Source: Salipiger abyssi (GTDB taxonomy: Bacteria; Pseudomonadota; Alphaproteobacteria; Rhodobacterales; Rhodobacteraceae). From it: a stretch of DNA of 64,000 nt. Numbering within the stretch: position 1 is the first letter of the stretch; every line of letters begins with the position of its first letter. The DNA lies in contig NZ_JAEKIS010000003.1 in assembly GCF_017311415.1 (NCBI RefSeq), positions 124,001 through 188,000 on the forward strand, read 5' to 3'. The position numbers and the translations under genes were made by a program. Positions 49,481 through 59,341 of the stretch are shown here, in pieces. The notes under the pieces are model-generated. The model was not told the DNA's origin. It saw only the letters and a list, made by a program, of their open reading frames with translations, and made no database searches.

Positions 49481-49855
49481 TCAGTTGCCGTCGAGGTGGT
49501 TGGGCTCGTAGTTGCGCTCCAGCTCGAGCGGGGCCGCGTTCACATAGTCGATCACGCCGGCCGCGAGATTGTTGGCATTCACGCTGTCGCCGAAGGTCTG
49601 TACCATGCCCGCGACCACGTCGAGGATAACCACTTCACCTGGCGCCATCGGGCCGGTATCCCAGCTTTCGTCGCTGGCAGTGGCGGACATGGTCACATCG
49701 GACTGGTTCACGAAACGGATCGTGTCGCCGATGACCGGGTAGACATAGTCGGGGAAATAGCCGTCGCCCATCAGCAGCACATAATGCTCGCTGGCGTGCA
49801 ACGGGGCGGCGAGAACGCCCAGGGTGAGGGCAAGCAGACCGGTCTTGCGCAGCAT
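49481..49855 (-). CDS. secreted cupredoxin-like protein lacking evident copper ligands
   Basis: Start at ATG 49855 after AAGGAG; 124 aa with signal peptide MLRKTGLLALTLGVLAAPLHAS. The mature part has the plastocyanin/amicyanin-like strand pattern (FPDYVYPVIGDTIRFVNQSDVTMSATASDESWDTGPMAPGEVVILDV). The expected ligand His after FVNxS and the C-terminal Cys-His-Met cluster are not present. A related pattern occurs in uncharacterised Rhodobacterales periplasmic proteins. It may be a structural homologue with a non-copper role. It converges with the YedK gene. Confidence 0.72.
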   Translation of the reverse strand: MLRKTGLLALTLGVLAAPLHASEHYVLLMGDGYFPDYVYPVIGDTIRFVNQSDVTMSATASDESWDTGPMAPGEVVILDVVAGMVQTFGDSVNANNLAAGVIDYVNAAPLELERNYEPNHLDGN

Positions 49856-49989
49856 GGTTCGCTCCTTAGAACAGCACAAACGGCCCCCACCTTTTGGCTG
49901 TGGGCATTATTAAGGGATGACTAAGGCGAAAATTTGACCAATTCGGCAGTCCGTTGGGGTCTTTTCGCAATACGGCGGTGCAAACGGTG

Positions 49990-50014
49990 CCTCCCCCGGG
50001 GTGGCCGGGGGAGG
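49990..50014. terminator. strong hairpin downstream of the LLM oxidoreductase gene
   Basis: CCTCCCCCGG (49990-49999), loop GGTGG and CCGGGGGAGG (50005-50014): a perfect 10-bp GC stem 35 bp past the LLM stop on the minus strand. There is no long T-run. Confidence 0.55.
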
Positions 50015-50048
50015 GAAGGAGGGGGTCCAGCAAGAGGGCAGGGGCGTC

Positions 50049-51068
50049 TCAGCGCCAGCCGAGGGCCGGGGCGACCTCTGTCAGGATCGTCTCCAGCACA
50101 TGGGCGTTGTAGTCGACGCCCAGCATGTTCGGCACGGTCAGCAGCAGCGTATCGGCCTCGGCAATGGCCTCGTCGCGTCGCAGCTGTTCGATCAGCCGGT
50201 CGGGCTCGTCGGCATAGCCACGCCCGAAGATCGCGCGCTGCTGGTCGATGAAGCCGACCTGATCGGTCTCCTTGCCGCCGCGGCCGAAATACCGCCGGTC
50301 CATGTCGTTGGTCAGAGCAAAGATCGAGCGGCTGACGGAGACTCGCGGCTCATGCGTGTGGCCTGCCTCTTTCCAGGCCGCGCGATAGGCGCGGATCTGG
50401 TCGGCCTGCTGGATGTGGAACGGCTCGCCGGTCTCGTCGTCCTTGAGCGTCGAGCTTTGCAGATGCATGCTATGCTGCGCCGCCCAGACAGCGGTGGCGT
50501 TCGATCCGGCGCCCCACCAGATGCGGTTGCGCAGCCCCTCGGAATGCGGCTCCAGCCGCAGCTTGCCCGGCGGGTTGGGGAACATCGGGCGTGGGTTCGG
50601 CTCGGCAAAGCCCTCGCCCTCCAGCAGGTCGAGAAACACCAGCGAGTGACGCCGCGCCATGTCGGCGGCGCTTTCGCCCTCGTCGGGCCGGTAGCCGAAA
50701 TGCTTCCAGCCGTCGATCACCTGCTCGGGCGAACCGCGCGAGATGCCCAGCTGCAACCGCCCACCGGCGATGAGATCCGCCGCGCCCGCGTCCTCGGCCA
50801 TGTAGAACGGGTTTTCATAGCGCATGTCGATCACGCCGGTGCCGATCTCGATCTTCGAGGTGCGCGCGCCGACTGCCGCCAGAAGCGGGAAGGGCGAGGC
50901 GAGCTGGCGGGCGAAGTGATGCACGCGGAAATAGGCGCCGTCGACGCCCAGCTCCTCAGCGGCGACCGCCAGCTCGATGGATTGGGTCAGCACGTCGGCG
51001 GCGGTTTTCACCTGCGAGCCGTGGGTCGGCGACCAGTGCCCGAAAGACAGAAAGCCGATATTTTTCAT
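50049..51068 (-). CDS. LLM class flavin-dependent oxidoreductase
   Basis: A 339-aa bacterial-luciferase-like flavoprotein from ATG 51068 (AAGGAA upstream). It carries ELGVDGAYFRVHHFARQLASPFPLLAAVGARTSKIEIGTGVIDMRYENPFYMAEDAGAADLIAGGRLQLGISRGSPEQVIDGW, the FMN/F420-binding barrel of the family, plus SSTLKDDETGEPFHIQQADQI. The oxidised substrate is unknown; such enzymes handle alkanals, sulfonates, nitrilotriacetate-type chelators and others. It lies alone between hairpins and a SnoaL-like gene on the same strand. Confidence 0.92.
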   Translation of the reverse strand: MKNIGFLSFGHWSPTHGSQVKTAADVLTQSIELAVAAEELGVDGAYFRVHHFARQLASPFPLLAAVGARTSKIEIGTGVIDMRYENPFYMAEDAGAADLIAGGRLQLGISRGSPEQVIDGWKHFGYRPDEGESAADMARRHSLVFLDLLEGEGFAEPNPRPMFPNPPGKLRLEPHSEGLRNRIWWGAGSNATAVWAAQHSMHLQSSTLKDDETGEPFHIQQADQIRAYRAAWKEAGHTHEPRVSVSRSIFALTNDMDRRYFGRGGKETDQVGFIDQQRAIFGRGYADEPDRLIEQLRRDEAIAEADTLLLTVPNMLGVDYNAHVLETILTEVAPALGWR

Positions 51069-51205
51069 GATGACGGTTCCTTGATCCGTTTGCGCGGCCT
51101 TTGCCGCCTTGTCCCGGAGATAGGAACCCGGGTGTGCCCCAGGCAAGCCGTCGTGCGGTTCGCCTGGGCGCAGGGTCTGTGCAGATCTGCCCAGCTGGCG
51201 CCCGA

Positions 51206-51808
51206 TCAGTCGATCAGGCCGATCTGGCGGTAGAAGGCGTTGTTGTCCCAGAACAGGTATTCTTCATCCATCACGCCCTCTTCGGTCCAGTGGCCGATGG
51301 TGGCCATGGTCAGCGCATAGCGCTTGCCCGTGGGTTCGATGACCTGACCGTCTCCGACCGGCATCGGTTCGGTGAAGGTGCCCGAGATCTCGCCGACGAC
51401 GCCGGTCCATTCGCCCTGGCCGATGCGGATGGGGTGCTTGTCGATGACGGTATCGGGGGCGAAGACGAAGAAGGCTTTCAGATCGTCGATATGCGCGTCG
51501 ATGCCCCGAACGGTGCGGCCGTCGGGCCAGTGCACGAGGATATCATCGGCATGGCTTTCATGCAGGCGGTCCCATTGCTGGCCCGAGAAGACCTCGAAAT
51601 CGAGCGTGTCGAAGGTTTCGAGGTTTTTCGCGATACGGTCCTCCTCGGCCTGGCGTTGCGCCAGTTCGGTCAGCGCGGCGGTGACGAGCGGCGGTTGCTT
51701 GACGACGGCGGCGCTGGCGGCCTCTGCGCTGACGGATTGTGCGGCGACGGCGGTGGCGGAAAGGCCGGCGGACAGCAGCACGGCGGTGAGGGTGTGAAGC
51801 GGTTTCAT
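51206..51808 (-). CDS. secreted SnoaL-like (NTF2-fold) protein
   Basis: A 200-aa protein with signal peptide MKPLHTLTAVLLSAGLSATAVAA. It then has a linker helix and an NTF2/SnoaL-like ester-cyclase domain (NLETFDTLDFEVFSGQQWDRLHESHADDILVHWPDGRTVRGIDAHIDDLKAFF...GTFTEPMPVGDGQVIEPTGKRYALTMATIGHWTEEGVMDEEYLFWDNNAFYRQIGL). The pattern HxxDDILVHWPDG...GIDAH is typical of the SnoaL_4/polyketide-cyclase-like group. Export is unusual for catalytic SnoaL cyclases, so a binding or scavenging role in the periplasm is possible. A TTCAAC/GTTGAA inverted repeat lies upstream. Confidence 0.85.
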   Translation of the reverse strand: MKPLHTLTAVLLSAGLSATAVAAQSVSAEAASAAVVKQPPLVTAALTELAQRQAEEDRIAKNLETFDTLDFEVFSGQQWDRLHESHADDILVHWPDGRTVRGIDAHIDDLKAFFVFAPDTVIDKHPIRIGQGEWTGVVGEISGTFTEPMPVGDGQVIEPTGKRYALTMATIGHWTEEGVMDEEYLFWDNNAFYRQIGLID

Positions 51809-51876
51809 GGCGGGTTCCTTTGGGGTCTCTGGCTCATCCCCTTGATGCGATGAGGCGACCCTAAGGTCAGATTATT

Positions 51877-51902
51877 TTCAACGATATGGAGTTTTTGTTG
51901 AA
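51877..51902. promoter_or_regulatory. candidate operator upstream of the SnoaL-like gene
   Basis: TTCAAC (51877-51882) and GTTGAA (51897-51902) form a 6-bp inverted repeat spaced by 14 bp in an AT-rich stretch (about 51865-51925), 69-94 bp before the start codon at 51808. Confidence 0.3.
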
Positions 51903-52001
51903 TGAATTTCTTTAAAATGTTCTCAATATGCGCGTGCGCAGCACGTCATCACCCCTCCTGTGAGAGGGTATGCGGGAGCGTGCTACGATGGCTGGGCGGG
52001 C

Positions 52002-53219
52002 TCAGGCGCGCATGAGTTCGGGCAGGTCGCCGGTGATTCCGGCGGCTTCGCGGACAAAGCCGCGGCGCAGGCCCGGTGCGGCGTTGATCGCCGCCATGCC
52101 CAGATCGCGGCCAAGCCGCAGGATCGGGTTGTCGTTGGAGAACAGCCGGTTGAAGAGATCCGTCGCCGCCGCCAGCGAGGCGGTGTCGAAGCGCCGCCAT
52201 TGCTGATAGCGCGCCAGCACCATGGGCGAGGCCATGTCTTCGCCGCGTCGCTGGGCATGGGTCATGACATGCGCCAGCGCCGCCACGTCGCGCAGGCCCG
52301 CATTCAGCCCCTGCCCGGCAATCGGGTGCATGCCATGCGCGGCATCGCCCACCAGCGCCAGCCGGTCGGCGATGAAGCTGTTCGCCAGCGTCAGGTTGAG
52401 CGGATAGAGAAAGCGCTTTCCGGCCAGTGAGATCTCGCCCAGAAAATCGCCGAAGCGCGGGCGCAGCACGTCGAGATACTCGGCGTCCGAGAGCGCGTTG
52501 ATGGCGCGGGCACGCTCGTCGCGCTCGGCCCAGACGATGGAGCTGCGGTTGCCCGGCAGCGGCAGGATCGCCAGCGGCCCGGGCGGCATGAAGAACTGAT
52601 GCGCGATGCCGTGATGCGGCAGCTCGTGGGCGATGGCGCAGACCAGCGCGGTCTGGCCATAACCCCAGCCAGTGCGCTTGATGCCGGCGCGCGCCGCGGT
52701 GCCGCTGCGCCGCCCGTCGGCCCCCACCAGCAGCCGTGCATGCAGCGTTTCGACGCTGGCCAGCGTCACCGTCACGCCCTCGGGCGCGGTCTCCTGCGCC
52801 ACCACCGTCTCGCCGGCGCGCTGGTCGACCAGCGGCTCGGACTCCATCGCCTCGATCAGGGCACGGCGCAGATAGCGGTCTTCGATCATCTGGCCCATCG
52901 GGCCTTCCTCGATCTCCGCCGAATCGAAATGCAGCCCGAGGAACACCTGCGCCTCGCCGGCGCGCCCGTCGGTGACCTTGATTTCGCGCATCGGTTGGGC
53001 ATTCGGCGCCAGCGTCTGCCAAAGACCGAGATTTGCCAGCAGCCGCACCGAGGACAGCGCCAGCGCATAGCCACGCCCGTCGAAATCCGCCTCCGCCCGC
53101 GCCGCCTGCGGCAAAGCGTCGATGACGGTGCTTTTCAGGCCGGCCCGGGCCGCCGCCAGCGCCAGCGCGGGCCCGTTCAGCCCGCCGCCCACAATCAGGA
53201 TGTCGCAATCATGTTCCAT
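52002..53219 (-). CDS. UbiH/UbiF/COQ6-family FAD-dependent monooxygenase
   Basis: ATG at 53219 gives 405 aa (MEHDCDILIVGGGLNGPALALAAARAG); an ATG at 53255 would add twelve residues. FAD motifs are GGGLNGPALALAAA (about 10-23), VGADGRRSGTAARAGI (about 158-173) and the GD motif LALVGDAAHGMHPIAGQGLNAGLRDVAAL (about 285-313), which is diagnostic for ubiquinone-ring hydroxylases. It would hydroxylate a ubiquinone precursor at the membrane using O2. In related genomes a ubiH-like gene sits divergent from an amidase near dapC-ftsK, as here. Confidence 0.93.
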   Translation of the reverse strand: MEHDCDILIVGGGLNGPALALAAARAGLKSTVIDALPQAARAEADFDGRGYALALSSVRLLANLGLWQTLAPNAQPMREIKVTDGRAGEAQVFLGLHFDSAEIEEGPMGQMIEDRYLRRALIEAMESEPLVDQRAGETVVAQETAPEGVTVTLASVETLHARLLVGADGRRSGTAARAGIKRTGWGYGQTALVCAIAHELPHHGIAHQFFMPPGPLAILPLPGNRSSIVWAERDERARAINALSDAEYLDVLRPRFGDFLGEISLAGKRFLYPLNLTLANSFIADRLALVGDAAHGMHPIAGQGLNAGLRDVAALAHVMTHAQRRGEDMASPMVLARYQQWRRFDTASLAAATDLFNRLFSNDNPILRLGRDLGMAAINAAPGLRRGFVREAAGITGDLPELMRA

Positions 53220-53302
53220 GGCCGCAAATATGCGCCGCTTCGCGGGATTGTCCATGCGCCGCGCTGCCGCTACCGTCGCGCGCGACTAGGAAAGGGATGC
53301 AG

Positions 53303-54631
53303 ATGAGCGATTGGACGGAAATGAGCGCGGTCGAGCTGGGGCAGGGGATCGGCAAGGGCGAGATCGACCCGGTCGCGCTGGCGCAGGCGTTCCTCGACAA
53401 GATCGCCGTGCATCCGCTGGGATCGCGAATCTATTCCCGGGTAACGCCGGAGCGTGCGTTGGCCGAGGCCGAGGCCGCGCGCGGCCGCGCCGCCGCGGGT
53501 CAGCGCCGCTCGCCGCTCGACGGGGTGCCGGTAAGCTGGAAGGATCTGTTCGACACGGCGGGCGTAGCGACCGAGGCCGGCAGCAAGCTGCTGGAGGGTC
53601 GGGTGCCGGACGCGGACGCGCCGGTCTTGCAGACCGCCACCGCCATGGGGCTCGTCTGTCTGGGCAAGACCCATATGTCCGAGCTCGCCTTTTCCGGGCT
53701 GGGGCTGAACCCGGTCACCGCGACGCCGCCGTCTGTCAACGATCCCGAAGCTGTGGCGGGCGGCTCCTCCTCGGGGGCTGCGACCTCGGTGGCCTTCGGG
53801 CTGGCAGCGGCGGCCATCGGTTCGGACACCGGCGGCTCGGTGCGTATCCCGTCCTGCTGGAACGATCTCGTCGGGCTCAAGACCACGTCGGGGCGGATTT
53901 CGCTCGACGGTGTGGTGCCGCTGGCCAAGGGGTTCGACACGGTGGGTCCGCTCTGTCGCACGGTCGAGGACGCAGCGCAGACCTTTGCGGCGCTTGAGGG
54001 CCGCGAGGCGCCGGATCTGCGCGGCGCCTCGCTCGTGGGCAAGCGCTTTGCGCGGCTGACCACCATCGTGCTCGACGATCTGCGCCCGGAACCTGCCCGC
54101 GCCCATGCCGAAGCGCTCGACAAGCTCGCCGCCGCCGGGGCCGAGATCGTCGATCTCGATGTGCCGGAGATCGGCATCCCGATGGCGGATGCGGGCGTGC
54201 TCTACACGGCCGAGGCCTGGGCGGAATGGGGCGAGACCATCGAGGCCAACCCGGATGTCATGTTTCCGCCGATCCGTGAGCGCTTCGAAGCAGGGCGGCA
54301 GTTCACCGGCGCCGATTATCTGCGGGCCTGGGAGCGGATGATGGCGGCGCGCGATGTCTATTACGCCGCCAGCGCCGGATTCGATGCGGTGCTTTGCCCG
54401 ACGGCGCCGAACCTGCCGCCGAAAATCGACAAGCTGATGGAGCAGGGCGAGTATTACGTCACCGAAAACCTGCTAACCCTGCGCAACACCCGCGTCGGCA
54501 ATGTCATGGGCACCTGTACTCTGACCCTGCCCACCGGCGTGCCCTCCTGCGGGCTCTCGATCATGTGCCCGCCGATGCAGGAGGACCGGCTGCTGCGCCT
54601 GGGCGCTGCGGCGGAGCAGGCGCTCGCCTAG
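53303..54631 (+). CDS. amidase signature family amidohydrolase
   Basis: ATG at 53303 is preferred over 53297 because AGGAAAGGG would lie directly against the latter; 442 aa. The Ser-cisSer-Lys triad can be assigned: Lys80 (PVSWKDLFDT), Ser155 (GGSSSGAA) and Ser179 (SDTGGSVRIP). The 24-residue spacing Ser155-Ser179 matches the family. It hydrolyses a carboxamide of unknown identity. It is not GatA by context, as no gatB/gatC is nearby, and the C-terminal region lacks GatA-specific blocks. A short terminator-like hairpin follows. It is divergent from the UbiH-type gene. Confidence 0.93.
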   Translation: MSDWTEMSAVELGQGIGKGEIDPVALAQAFLDKIAVHPLGSRIYSRVTPERALAEAEAARGRAAAGQRRSPLDGVPVSWKDLFDTAGVATEAGSKLLEGRVPDADAPVLQTATAMGLVCLGKTHMSELAFSGLGLNPVTATPPSVNDPEAVAGGSSSGAATSVAFGLAAAAIGSDTGGSVRIPSCWNDLVGLKTTSGRISLDGVVPLAKGFDTVGPLCRTVEDAAQTFAALEGREAPDLRGASLVGKRFARLTTIVLDDLRPEPARAHAEALDKLAAAGAEIVDLDVPEIGIPMADAGVLYTAEAWAEWGETIEANPDVMFPPIRERFEAGRQFTGADYLRAWERMMAARDVYYAASAGFDAVLCPTAPNLPPKIDKLMEQGEYYVTENLLTLRNTRVGNVMGTCTLTLPTGVPSCGLSIMCPPMQEDRLLRLGAAAEQALA

Positions 54632-54679
54632 GCGTTTCCACTGGCCGGAAATATCCCGGGGGAGGCGCCCGCAGGGTGG

Positions 54680-54703
54680 CGGGGGCAGCGCCCCCGGCCT
54701 TTT
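54680..54703 (+). terminator. terminator after the amidase gene
   Basis: CGGGGGC (54680-54686), loop AGC and GCCCCCG (54690-54696), followed by GCCTTTTCC. A 7-bp GC stem 48 bp after the amidase stop. The rest of the 272-bp gap up to dapC shows no gene. Confidence 0.6.
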
Positions 54704-54903
54704 CCGGGAGTCTCAAGAAATACAACGGCCAAGGGGGCTTGGCCGCAATCGGGGCGGGTTGCGGCTTTCGCGCCACATCCCCCGGCGGACTCACCACAGT
54801 GCTGGACGAAACGCCGGCTCTTCCCTTATCCTGCCGGCAAAACGGGGCGTGAACGATCCCGAGAACAAAGCAGTATTGCAGGCAGTCAAAAGGCACCAAA
54901 GCC

Positions 54904-56085
54904 ATGTTTCCCGAGCGGTTTTCGAACCTGCCGCCCTATGCGTTCCCGCGTTTGCGGGCGCTGCTCGACGCGCACGCGCCGGGCGGGCCGGTCACGCATA
55001 TGTCGATCGGCGAGCCGAAACATGCCTTTCCCGCCTGGGTCGGCGAGGTGCTGGCCGCCAATGTTTCGGAATTCGCGAAATACCCGCCCAATGACGGCAC
55101 GCCGGAGCTGCGCAGCGCCATCTCCGGTTGGATCGCGCGCCGCTATGGCGTGACGGTGGACCCTGACACGCAGGTGATGCCGCTCAACGGCACGCGCGAG
55201 GGGCTCTATAACGCCGCCATGGCGCTCTGCCCCGAGACCAAGTCCGGCAGGCAGCCCACGGTGCTGATCCCCAATCCGTTCTATCAGGTCTATGCGGTGG
55301 CCACGGTCTCGGTGAATGCCGAGCCGGTTTTCGTGAACGCGACGAAAGAGACCGGCCATCTGCCCGACTATGAGTCGCTGCCCGCCGAGGTGCTCGACCG
55401 TGCGGCGCTGGCCTATGTCTGTTCGCCGGCCAACCCGCAGGGCGCGGTGGCGGACCGCGATTATTGGGAACGGCTCATCGCGCTGGCCGAAAAGCATGAT
55501 TTCCAGATCCTCGCGGATGAGTGCTATTCCGAGATCTACCGCGACACCCCGCCCCTCGGCGCGCTTCAGGTCGCGCGCGAGATGGGCGCCGACCCCGAGC
55601 GTGTGGTGATCTTTCACTCGCTCTCCAAGCGGTCGAACCTGCCCGGGCTGCGCTCGGGCTTTGTCGCCGGCGGGCCGGAGAGCCTGGCGCGGATCAAGCT
55701 GCTGCGCAGCTATGCCGGCGCGCCGCTGCCGCTGCCGATCCAGCGGGTCAGCGGAAAGGTCTGGGCGGACGAGGCGCATGTGGTCGAGAACCGCGCGCTT
55801 TACGCCGAGAAATTCGCCATGGCTGACCGCATCTTCGGCAATGTGCCGGGCTATGAGCCGCCACAGGCGGGGTTCTTTCTCTGGCTGCCGGTCGAGGATG
55901 GCGAGGCGGCGGCGCTGAAGCTCTGGCAGGAGACCGGGGTGCGGGTGCTGCCGGGGGCCTATCTTTCGCGGGAGACGGCCGAGGGAAATCCGGGCAAGGG
56001 ATATATCAGGGTGGCCCTCGTGGCCCCCAAGGACGAAACCGAACAGGGGCTGACGCGGATCCGTGACTGTCTCTTCGGGCAATAA
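54904..56085 (+). CDS. dapC: succinyldiaminopimelate aminotransferase (fold type I PLP enzyme)
   Basis: A 393-aa aminotransferase with PLP-lysine Lys242 in [20 protein letters not shown]. That string is characteristic of the DapC-type N-succinyl-diaminopimelate transaminases. Other landmarks: [14 protein letters not shown] (about 33-46), [17 protein letters not shown] (about 60-76), [11 protein letters not shown] (about 95-105), SPANPQGAV (174-182) and ADECYSEIY (204-212). It would serve lysine and meso-diaminopimelate (cell wall) synthesis. It is followed by ftsK 19 bp later on the same strand, a linkage seen in several Rhodobacterales. Confidence 0.9.
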   Translation: MFPERFSNLPPYAFPRLRALLDAHAPGGPVTHMSIGEPKHAFPAWVGEVLAANVSEFAKYPPNDGTPELRSAISGWIARRYGVTVDPDTQVMPLNGTREGLYNAAMALCPETKSGRQPTVLIPNPFYQVYAVATVSVNAEPVFVNATKETGHLPDYESLPAEVLDRAALAYVCSPANPQGAVADRDYWERLIALAEKHDFQILADECYSEIYRDTPPLGALQVAREMGADPERVVIFHSLSKRSNLPGLRSGFVAGGPESLARIKLLRSYAGAPLPLPIQRVSGKVWADEAHVVENRALYAEKFAMADRIFGNVPGYEPPQAGFFLWLPVEDGEAAALKLWQETGVRVLPGAYLSRETAEGNPGKGYIRVALVAPKDETEQGLTRIRDCLFGQ

Positions 56086-56104
56086 GAAAAAGACGAGGCG
56101 AGCG

Positions 56105-59100
56105 ATGGCATATCAGGCGCGGGGGCGTGACCCCCTATTCGACAGCAACATGCAGGCCGCGATCGAGAAGCGCGGCAAGGAGCTGGCCGGGCTGGCGCTG
56201 GTGGCGCTGGGGCTGATGGCTGCCGCGATGATTGGATCTTACACGCCCGACGATCCGTCTTGGCTCTCCGCCACCGATGCGCCGGTGCAGAACTGGATGG
56301 GCCGGATCGGTGCCTCCATCGCCGCGCCGCTCTTCATGATCGTCGGCTGGGGAAGCTGGGGTCTCGCGCTCGTGCTGCTGGTCTGGGGGGCTCGCCTCGC
56401 TCTCCACCGCGGCGAAGAGCGCGCGCTCTCGCGGGTCGTCTTCGCGCCGATCTGGATCGCGCTCTCGGCGATCTATGCCGCAGGTCAGCCGGTGGGCGCC
56501 GAATGGACCCACAGCTTCGGTCTCGGCGGTCTCTTCGGCGATATGATGATGGGCTCGGTTCTGGGCATCCTGCCGCTGGGCGCCGGGCTCGGGCTCAAGC
56601 TGGTGATGATGGTGCTGGGAGTCGGCATCGTCGCCATGGGCGCCTTTGTGCTGGGCTTCACCCGGGTCGAACTGAACGCCATCGCGCGCTTCCTCGTGGT
56701 CGGTGTCGTCATGGTCTATGCCACGCTGCTGAATCTGCTGGGTCGCGGCGCGAGCGCCTCGGTGGTGGCCGCGCAGCGCATGCAGGCCGCGCAGGCCGAA
56801 CGCCGCGAGCGCCGCCGTCAGGAGCAGGCCGAGGCCACCGCCTGGGCCGCCGCTCAGGAAGCCGTGCCGGCACCGAGCCTGGTGCGCCGCACCCCGGCCC
56901 CCGCTGCGCCCGAGCATCATCGTCCCGCGCCGGTGCCGGTGCACCGCCCCGCGCCCGAGCAGGCCTATGACCATGCGCCCGCCACTTTCGAGGACAGCGT
57001 CGATTGGGTCGAACCCACTGTCGCCCCCGCCCCGGTGCCTGCGCCCGCCCCGGCGCCGGAGCCACGCAAGACCGGCCTGCTCGCGCGCGTTCCGGCGCTG
57101 ATCAAGCGCGCCGATCCGCTTCCCGAGCCGGAGCTGGTCGAGACCGATGTGCTGGATTACGACATCGACGAGCCGGGCGAAGACCGGATCCGTGCCAAGA
57201 TCGCCGATGTCATCCGCGCCCGCCGCAACGAACCGGCGCCGGAACCCGAATTCGTGCCCGACCCCAGCAAGCCGCTGACCAAGGGTCGTGGCCGCGGCCC
57301 CGCGCCGCTGATCTATCAGGCCGCTCCGGAGACCCGCCGCGAGCCGCCGGTGAGCGCGGCGCATGCGCCGCAGACCCACGCGCTGCCGCCCGAGCCGCCG
57401 CTCTCGGCGCCGCCGCGCGTGGCCGCGCCTGCACCCGAGATCACGTCCGAGGAGTGGGCTCCCGAGGTCGCACCCGAGGCTGTCGCAGCACCCGAGGCCG
57501 CCGCGCCGCAGCCAGCGCCTGCCCGCGTGATGGCGCCGCAGCCCGCCGTGCCGCCGGCTCCGCCCGCAGCTCCTGAGGAGGCGCTGACCGACGATCAGGA
57601 CGATTTCGCCGATTACCGCGATTTCGACGATTATGGCGACGAGGACGATTATATCCCCGCCATGCCGCCGGAGGCCGAGCGCGCGCCGATCCCGATCGCG
57701 CAGCCGAAAAAGGTGGTGCAGCAGCCGCAGCGCAAGCCTATGCAGCCCTCGCGCCGCGCGCAGGCAGAGGCGCAGCCGCAGCTGGGCTTTGACGACAGTC
57801 ACAGCGAATACGAGCTGCCGCCGCTGAGCCTGCTGGCCAGCCCCGACATGATCGAGCGTCACCACCTCTCGGACGAGGCGCTGGAAGAGAACGCGCGGAT
57901 GCTGGAAACCGTGCTCGACGACTATGGCGTCAAGGGCGAGATCGTCTCGGTCCGCCCCGGCCCGGTCGTGACCATGTACGAGCTCGAGCCGGCGCCGGGC
58001 CTCAAGGCCAGCCGCGTGATCGGGCTCGCCGACGATATCGCCCGCTCGATGTCGGCGCTCTCGGCGCGGGTTTCGACCGTGCCGGGCCGCTCTGTGATCG
58101 GCATCGAACTGCCCAACGAGAACCGCGAGATGGTATCCTTCCGCGAGATCCTCTCTTCGCGCGATTACGGCGACGGCAATCAGAAGCTGCCGCTGGCGCT
58201 GGGCAAGGATATCGGCGGCGACGCGATGGTCGCCAACCTCGCCAAAATGCCCCACCTTCTGATCGCAGGGACCACCGGTTCCGGCAAGTCGGTGGCGATC
58301 AACACCATGATCCTGTCGCTGCTCTACAAGCTGACGCCGGACGATCTGCGGCTGGTGATGATCGACCCCAAGATGCTGGAACTCTCGGTCTATGACGGCA
58401 TCCCGCATCTGCTCTCGCCGGTGGTGACCGACCCGAAAAAGGCCGTTGTGGCGCTGAAATGGGTCGTGGGCGAGATGGAGGACCGTTACCGCAAGATGTC
58501 CAAGATGGGCGTGCGGAACATCGACGGCTACAATGGCCGCGTCGCCGAGGCGCTGGGCAAGGGCGAGATGTTCTCGCGCACCGTGCAGACCGGCTTTGAC
58601 GACGAGACCGGCGAGCCGGTGTTCGAGACCGAAGAGTTCGAGCCCAAGAAGATGCCCTATATCGTCGTCATCGTCGACGAGATGGCCGACCTGATGATGG
58701 TCGCCGGCAAGGAGATCGAGGCCTGTATCCAGCGTCTGGCGCAGATGGCCCGGGCCTCGGGCATCCACCTGATCATGGCCACCCAGCGCCCCTCGGTCGA
58801 CGTGATCACCGGCACGATCAAGGCGAACTTCCCCACGCGGATCTCGTTCCAGGTGACCTCGAAGATCGACTCGCGGACCATCCTCGGGGAGATGGGCGCC
58901 GAGCAGCTTCTGGGCATGGGCGACATGCTCTACATGGCCGGCGGTGCCAAGATCACCCGCTGCCATGGGCCGTTTGTGAGCGACGAGGAAGTCGAGGAGG
59001 TGGTGAACCATCTCAAGGCCTTCGGTCCGCCGGAATACGTCTCGGGCGTGGTGCAGGGGCCGGACGAGGAGAAGGCCGACAATATCGACGCGGTGCTGGG

Positions 59101-59323
59101 CCTCAACACCGGCGGCAATACCGGTGGCGAGGATGCGCTCTACGATCAGGCGGTGGCCATCGTCATCAAGGACCGCAAATGCTCGACCTCCTATATCCAG
59201 CGCAAGCTGGGCATCGGCTATAACAAGGCCGCGCGTCTGGTGGAGCAGATGGAGGACGAGGGTGTGGTCTCGGCGGCCAACCATGTCGGCAAGCGCGAGA
59301 TCCTGGTGCCGGAACAGGCCTGA
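56105..59323 (+). CDS. ftsK: DNA translocase FtsK
   Basis: A 1072-aa divisome DNA pump. ATG at 56105 with GAGG upstream. The N-terminal membrane domain has four to five helices (about 30-205). It is followed by a Pro/Ala/Glu-rich linker (about 220-570), an FtsK alpha-beta motor with Walker [16 protein letters not shown] (about 720-734), Walker [16 protein letters not shown] (about 853-867) and the [24 protein letters not shown] block, and a C-terminal gamma winged helix (about 1005-1068, [28 protein letters not shown]) that reads KOPS/FRS-type sequences and activates XerCD at dif. Length is near the alphaproteobacterial norm (800-1100). Confidence 0.97.
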   Translation: MAYQARGRDPLFDSNMQAAIEKRGKELAGLALVALGLMAAAMIGSYTPDDPSWLSATDAPVQNWMGRIGASIAAPLFMIVGWGSWGLALVLLVWGARLALHRGEERALSRVVFAPIWIALSAIYAAGQPVGAEWTHSFGLGGLFGDMMMGSVLGILPLGAGLGLKLVMMVLGVGIVAMGAFVLGFTRVELNAIARFLVVGVVMVYATLLNLLGRGASASVVAAQRMQAAQAERRERRRQEQAEATAWAAAQEAVPAPSLVRRTPAPAAPEHHRPAPVPVHRPAPEQAYDHAPATFEDSVDWVEPTVAPAPVPAPAPAPEPRKTGLLARVPALIKRADPLPEPELVETDVLDYDIDEPGEDRIRAKIADVIRARRNEPAPEPEFVPDPSKPLTKGRGRGPAPLIYQAAPETRREPPVSAAHAPQTHALPPEPPLSAPPRVAAPAPEITSEEWAPEVAPEAVAAPEAAAPQPAPARVMAPQPAVPPAPPAAPEEALTDDQDDFADYRDFDDYGDEDDYIPAMPPEAERAPIPIAQPKKVVQQPQRKPMQPSRRAQAEAQPQLGFDDSHSEYELPPLSLLASPDMIERHHLSDEALEENARMLETVLDDYGVKGEIVSVRPGPVVTMYELEPAPGLKASRVIGLADDIARSMSALSARVSTVPGRSVIGIELPNENREMVSFREILSSRDYGDGNQKLPLALGKDIGGDAMVANLAKMPHLLIAGTTGSGKSVAINTMILSLLYKLTPDDLRLVMIDPKMLELSVYDGIPHLLSPVVTDPKKAVVALKWVVGEMEDRYRKMSKMGVRNIDGYNGRVAEALGKGEMFSRTVQTGFDDETGEPVFETEEFEPKKMPYIVVIVDEMADLMMVAGKEIEACIQRLAQMARASGIHLIMATQRPSVDVITGTIKANFPTRISFQVTSKIDSRTILGEMGAEQLLGMGDMLYMAGGAKITRCHGPFVSDEEVEEVVNHLKAFGPPEYVSGVVQGPDEEKADNIDAVLGLNTGGNTGGEDALYDQAVAIVIKDRKCSTSYIQRKLGIGYNKAARLVEQMEDEGVVSAANHVGKREILVPEQA

Positions 59324-59325
59324 GC

Positions 59326-59341
59326 CGGGCGCTAACGCCCG
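59326..59341. terminator. small hairpin between ftsK and the RES toxin gene
   Basis: CGGGCG-CTAA-CGCCCG (59326-59331 with 59336-59341). The stop codon of the toxin gene lies in the loop. It sits in the 8-bp gap between convergent stops; there is no T-run, so termination is uncertain. Confidence 0.4.

Noticed and set aside
54561-54905. 114-codon minus-strand frame over the amidase end and downstream gap
   Set aside because: Pro/Ala-rich translation crossing the terminator hairpin; no Shine-Dalgarno.
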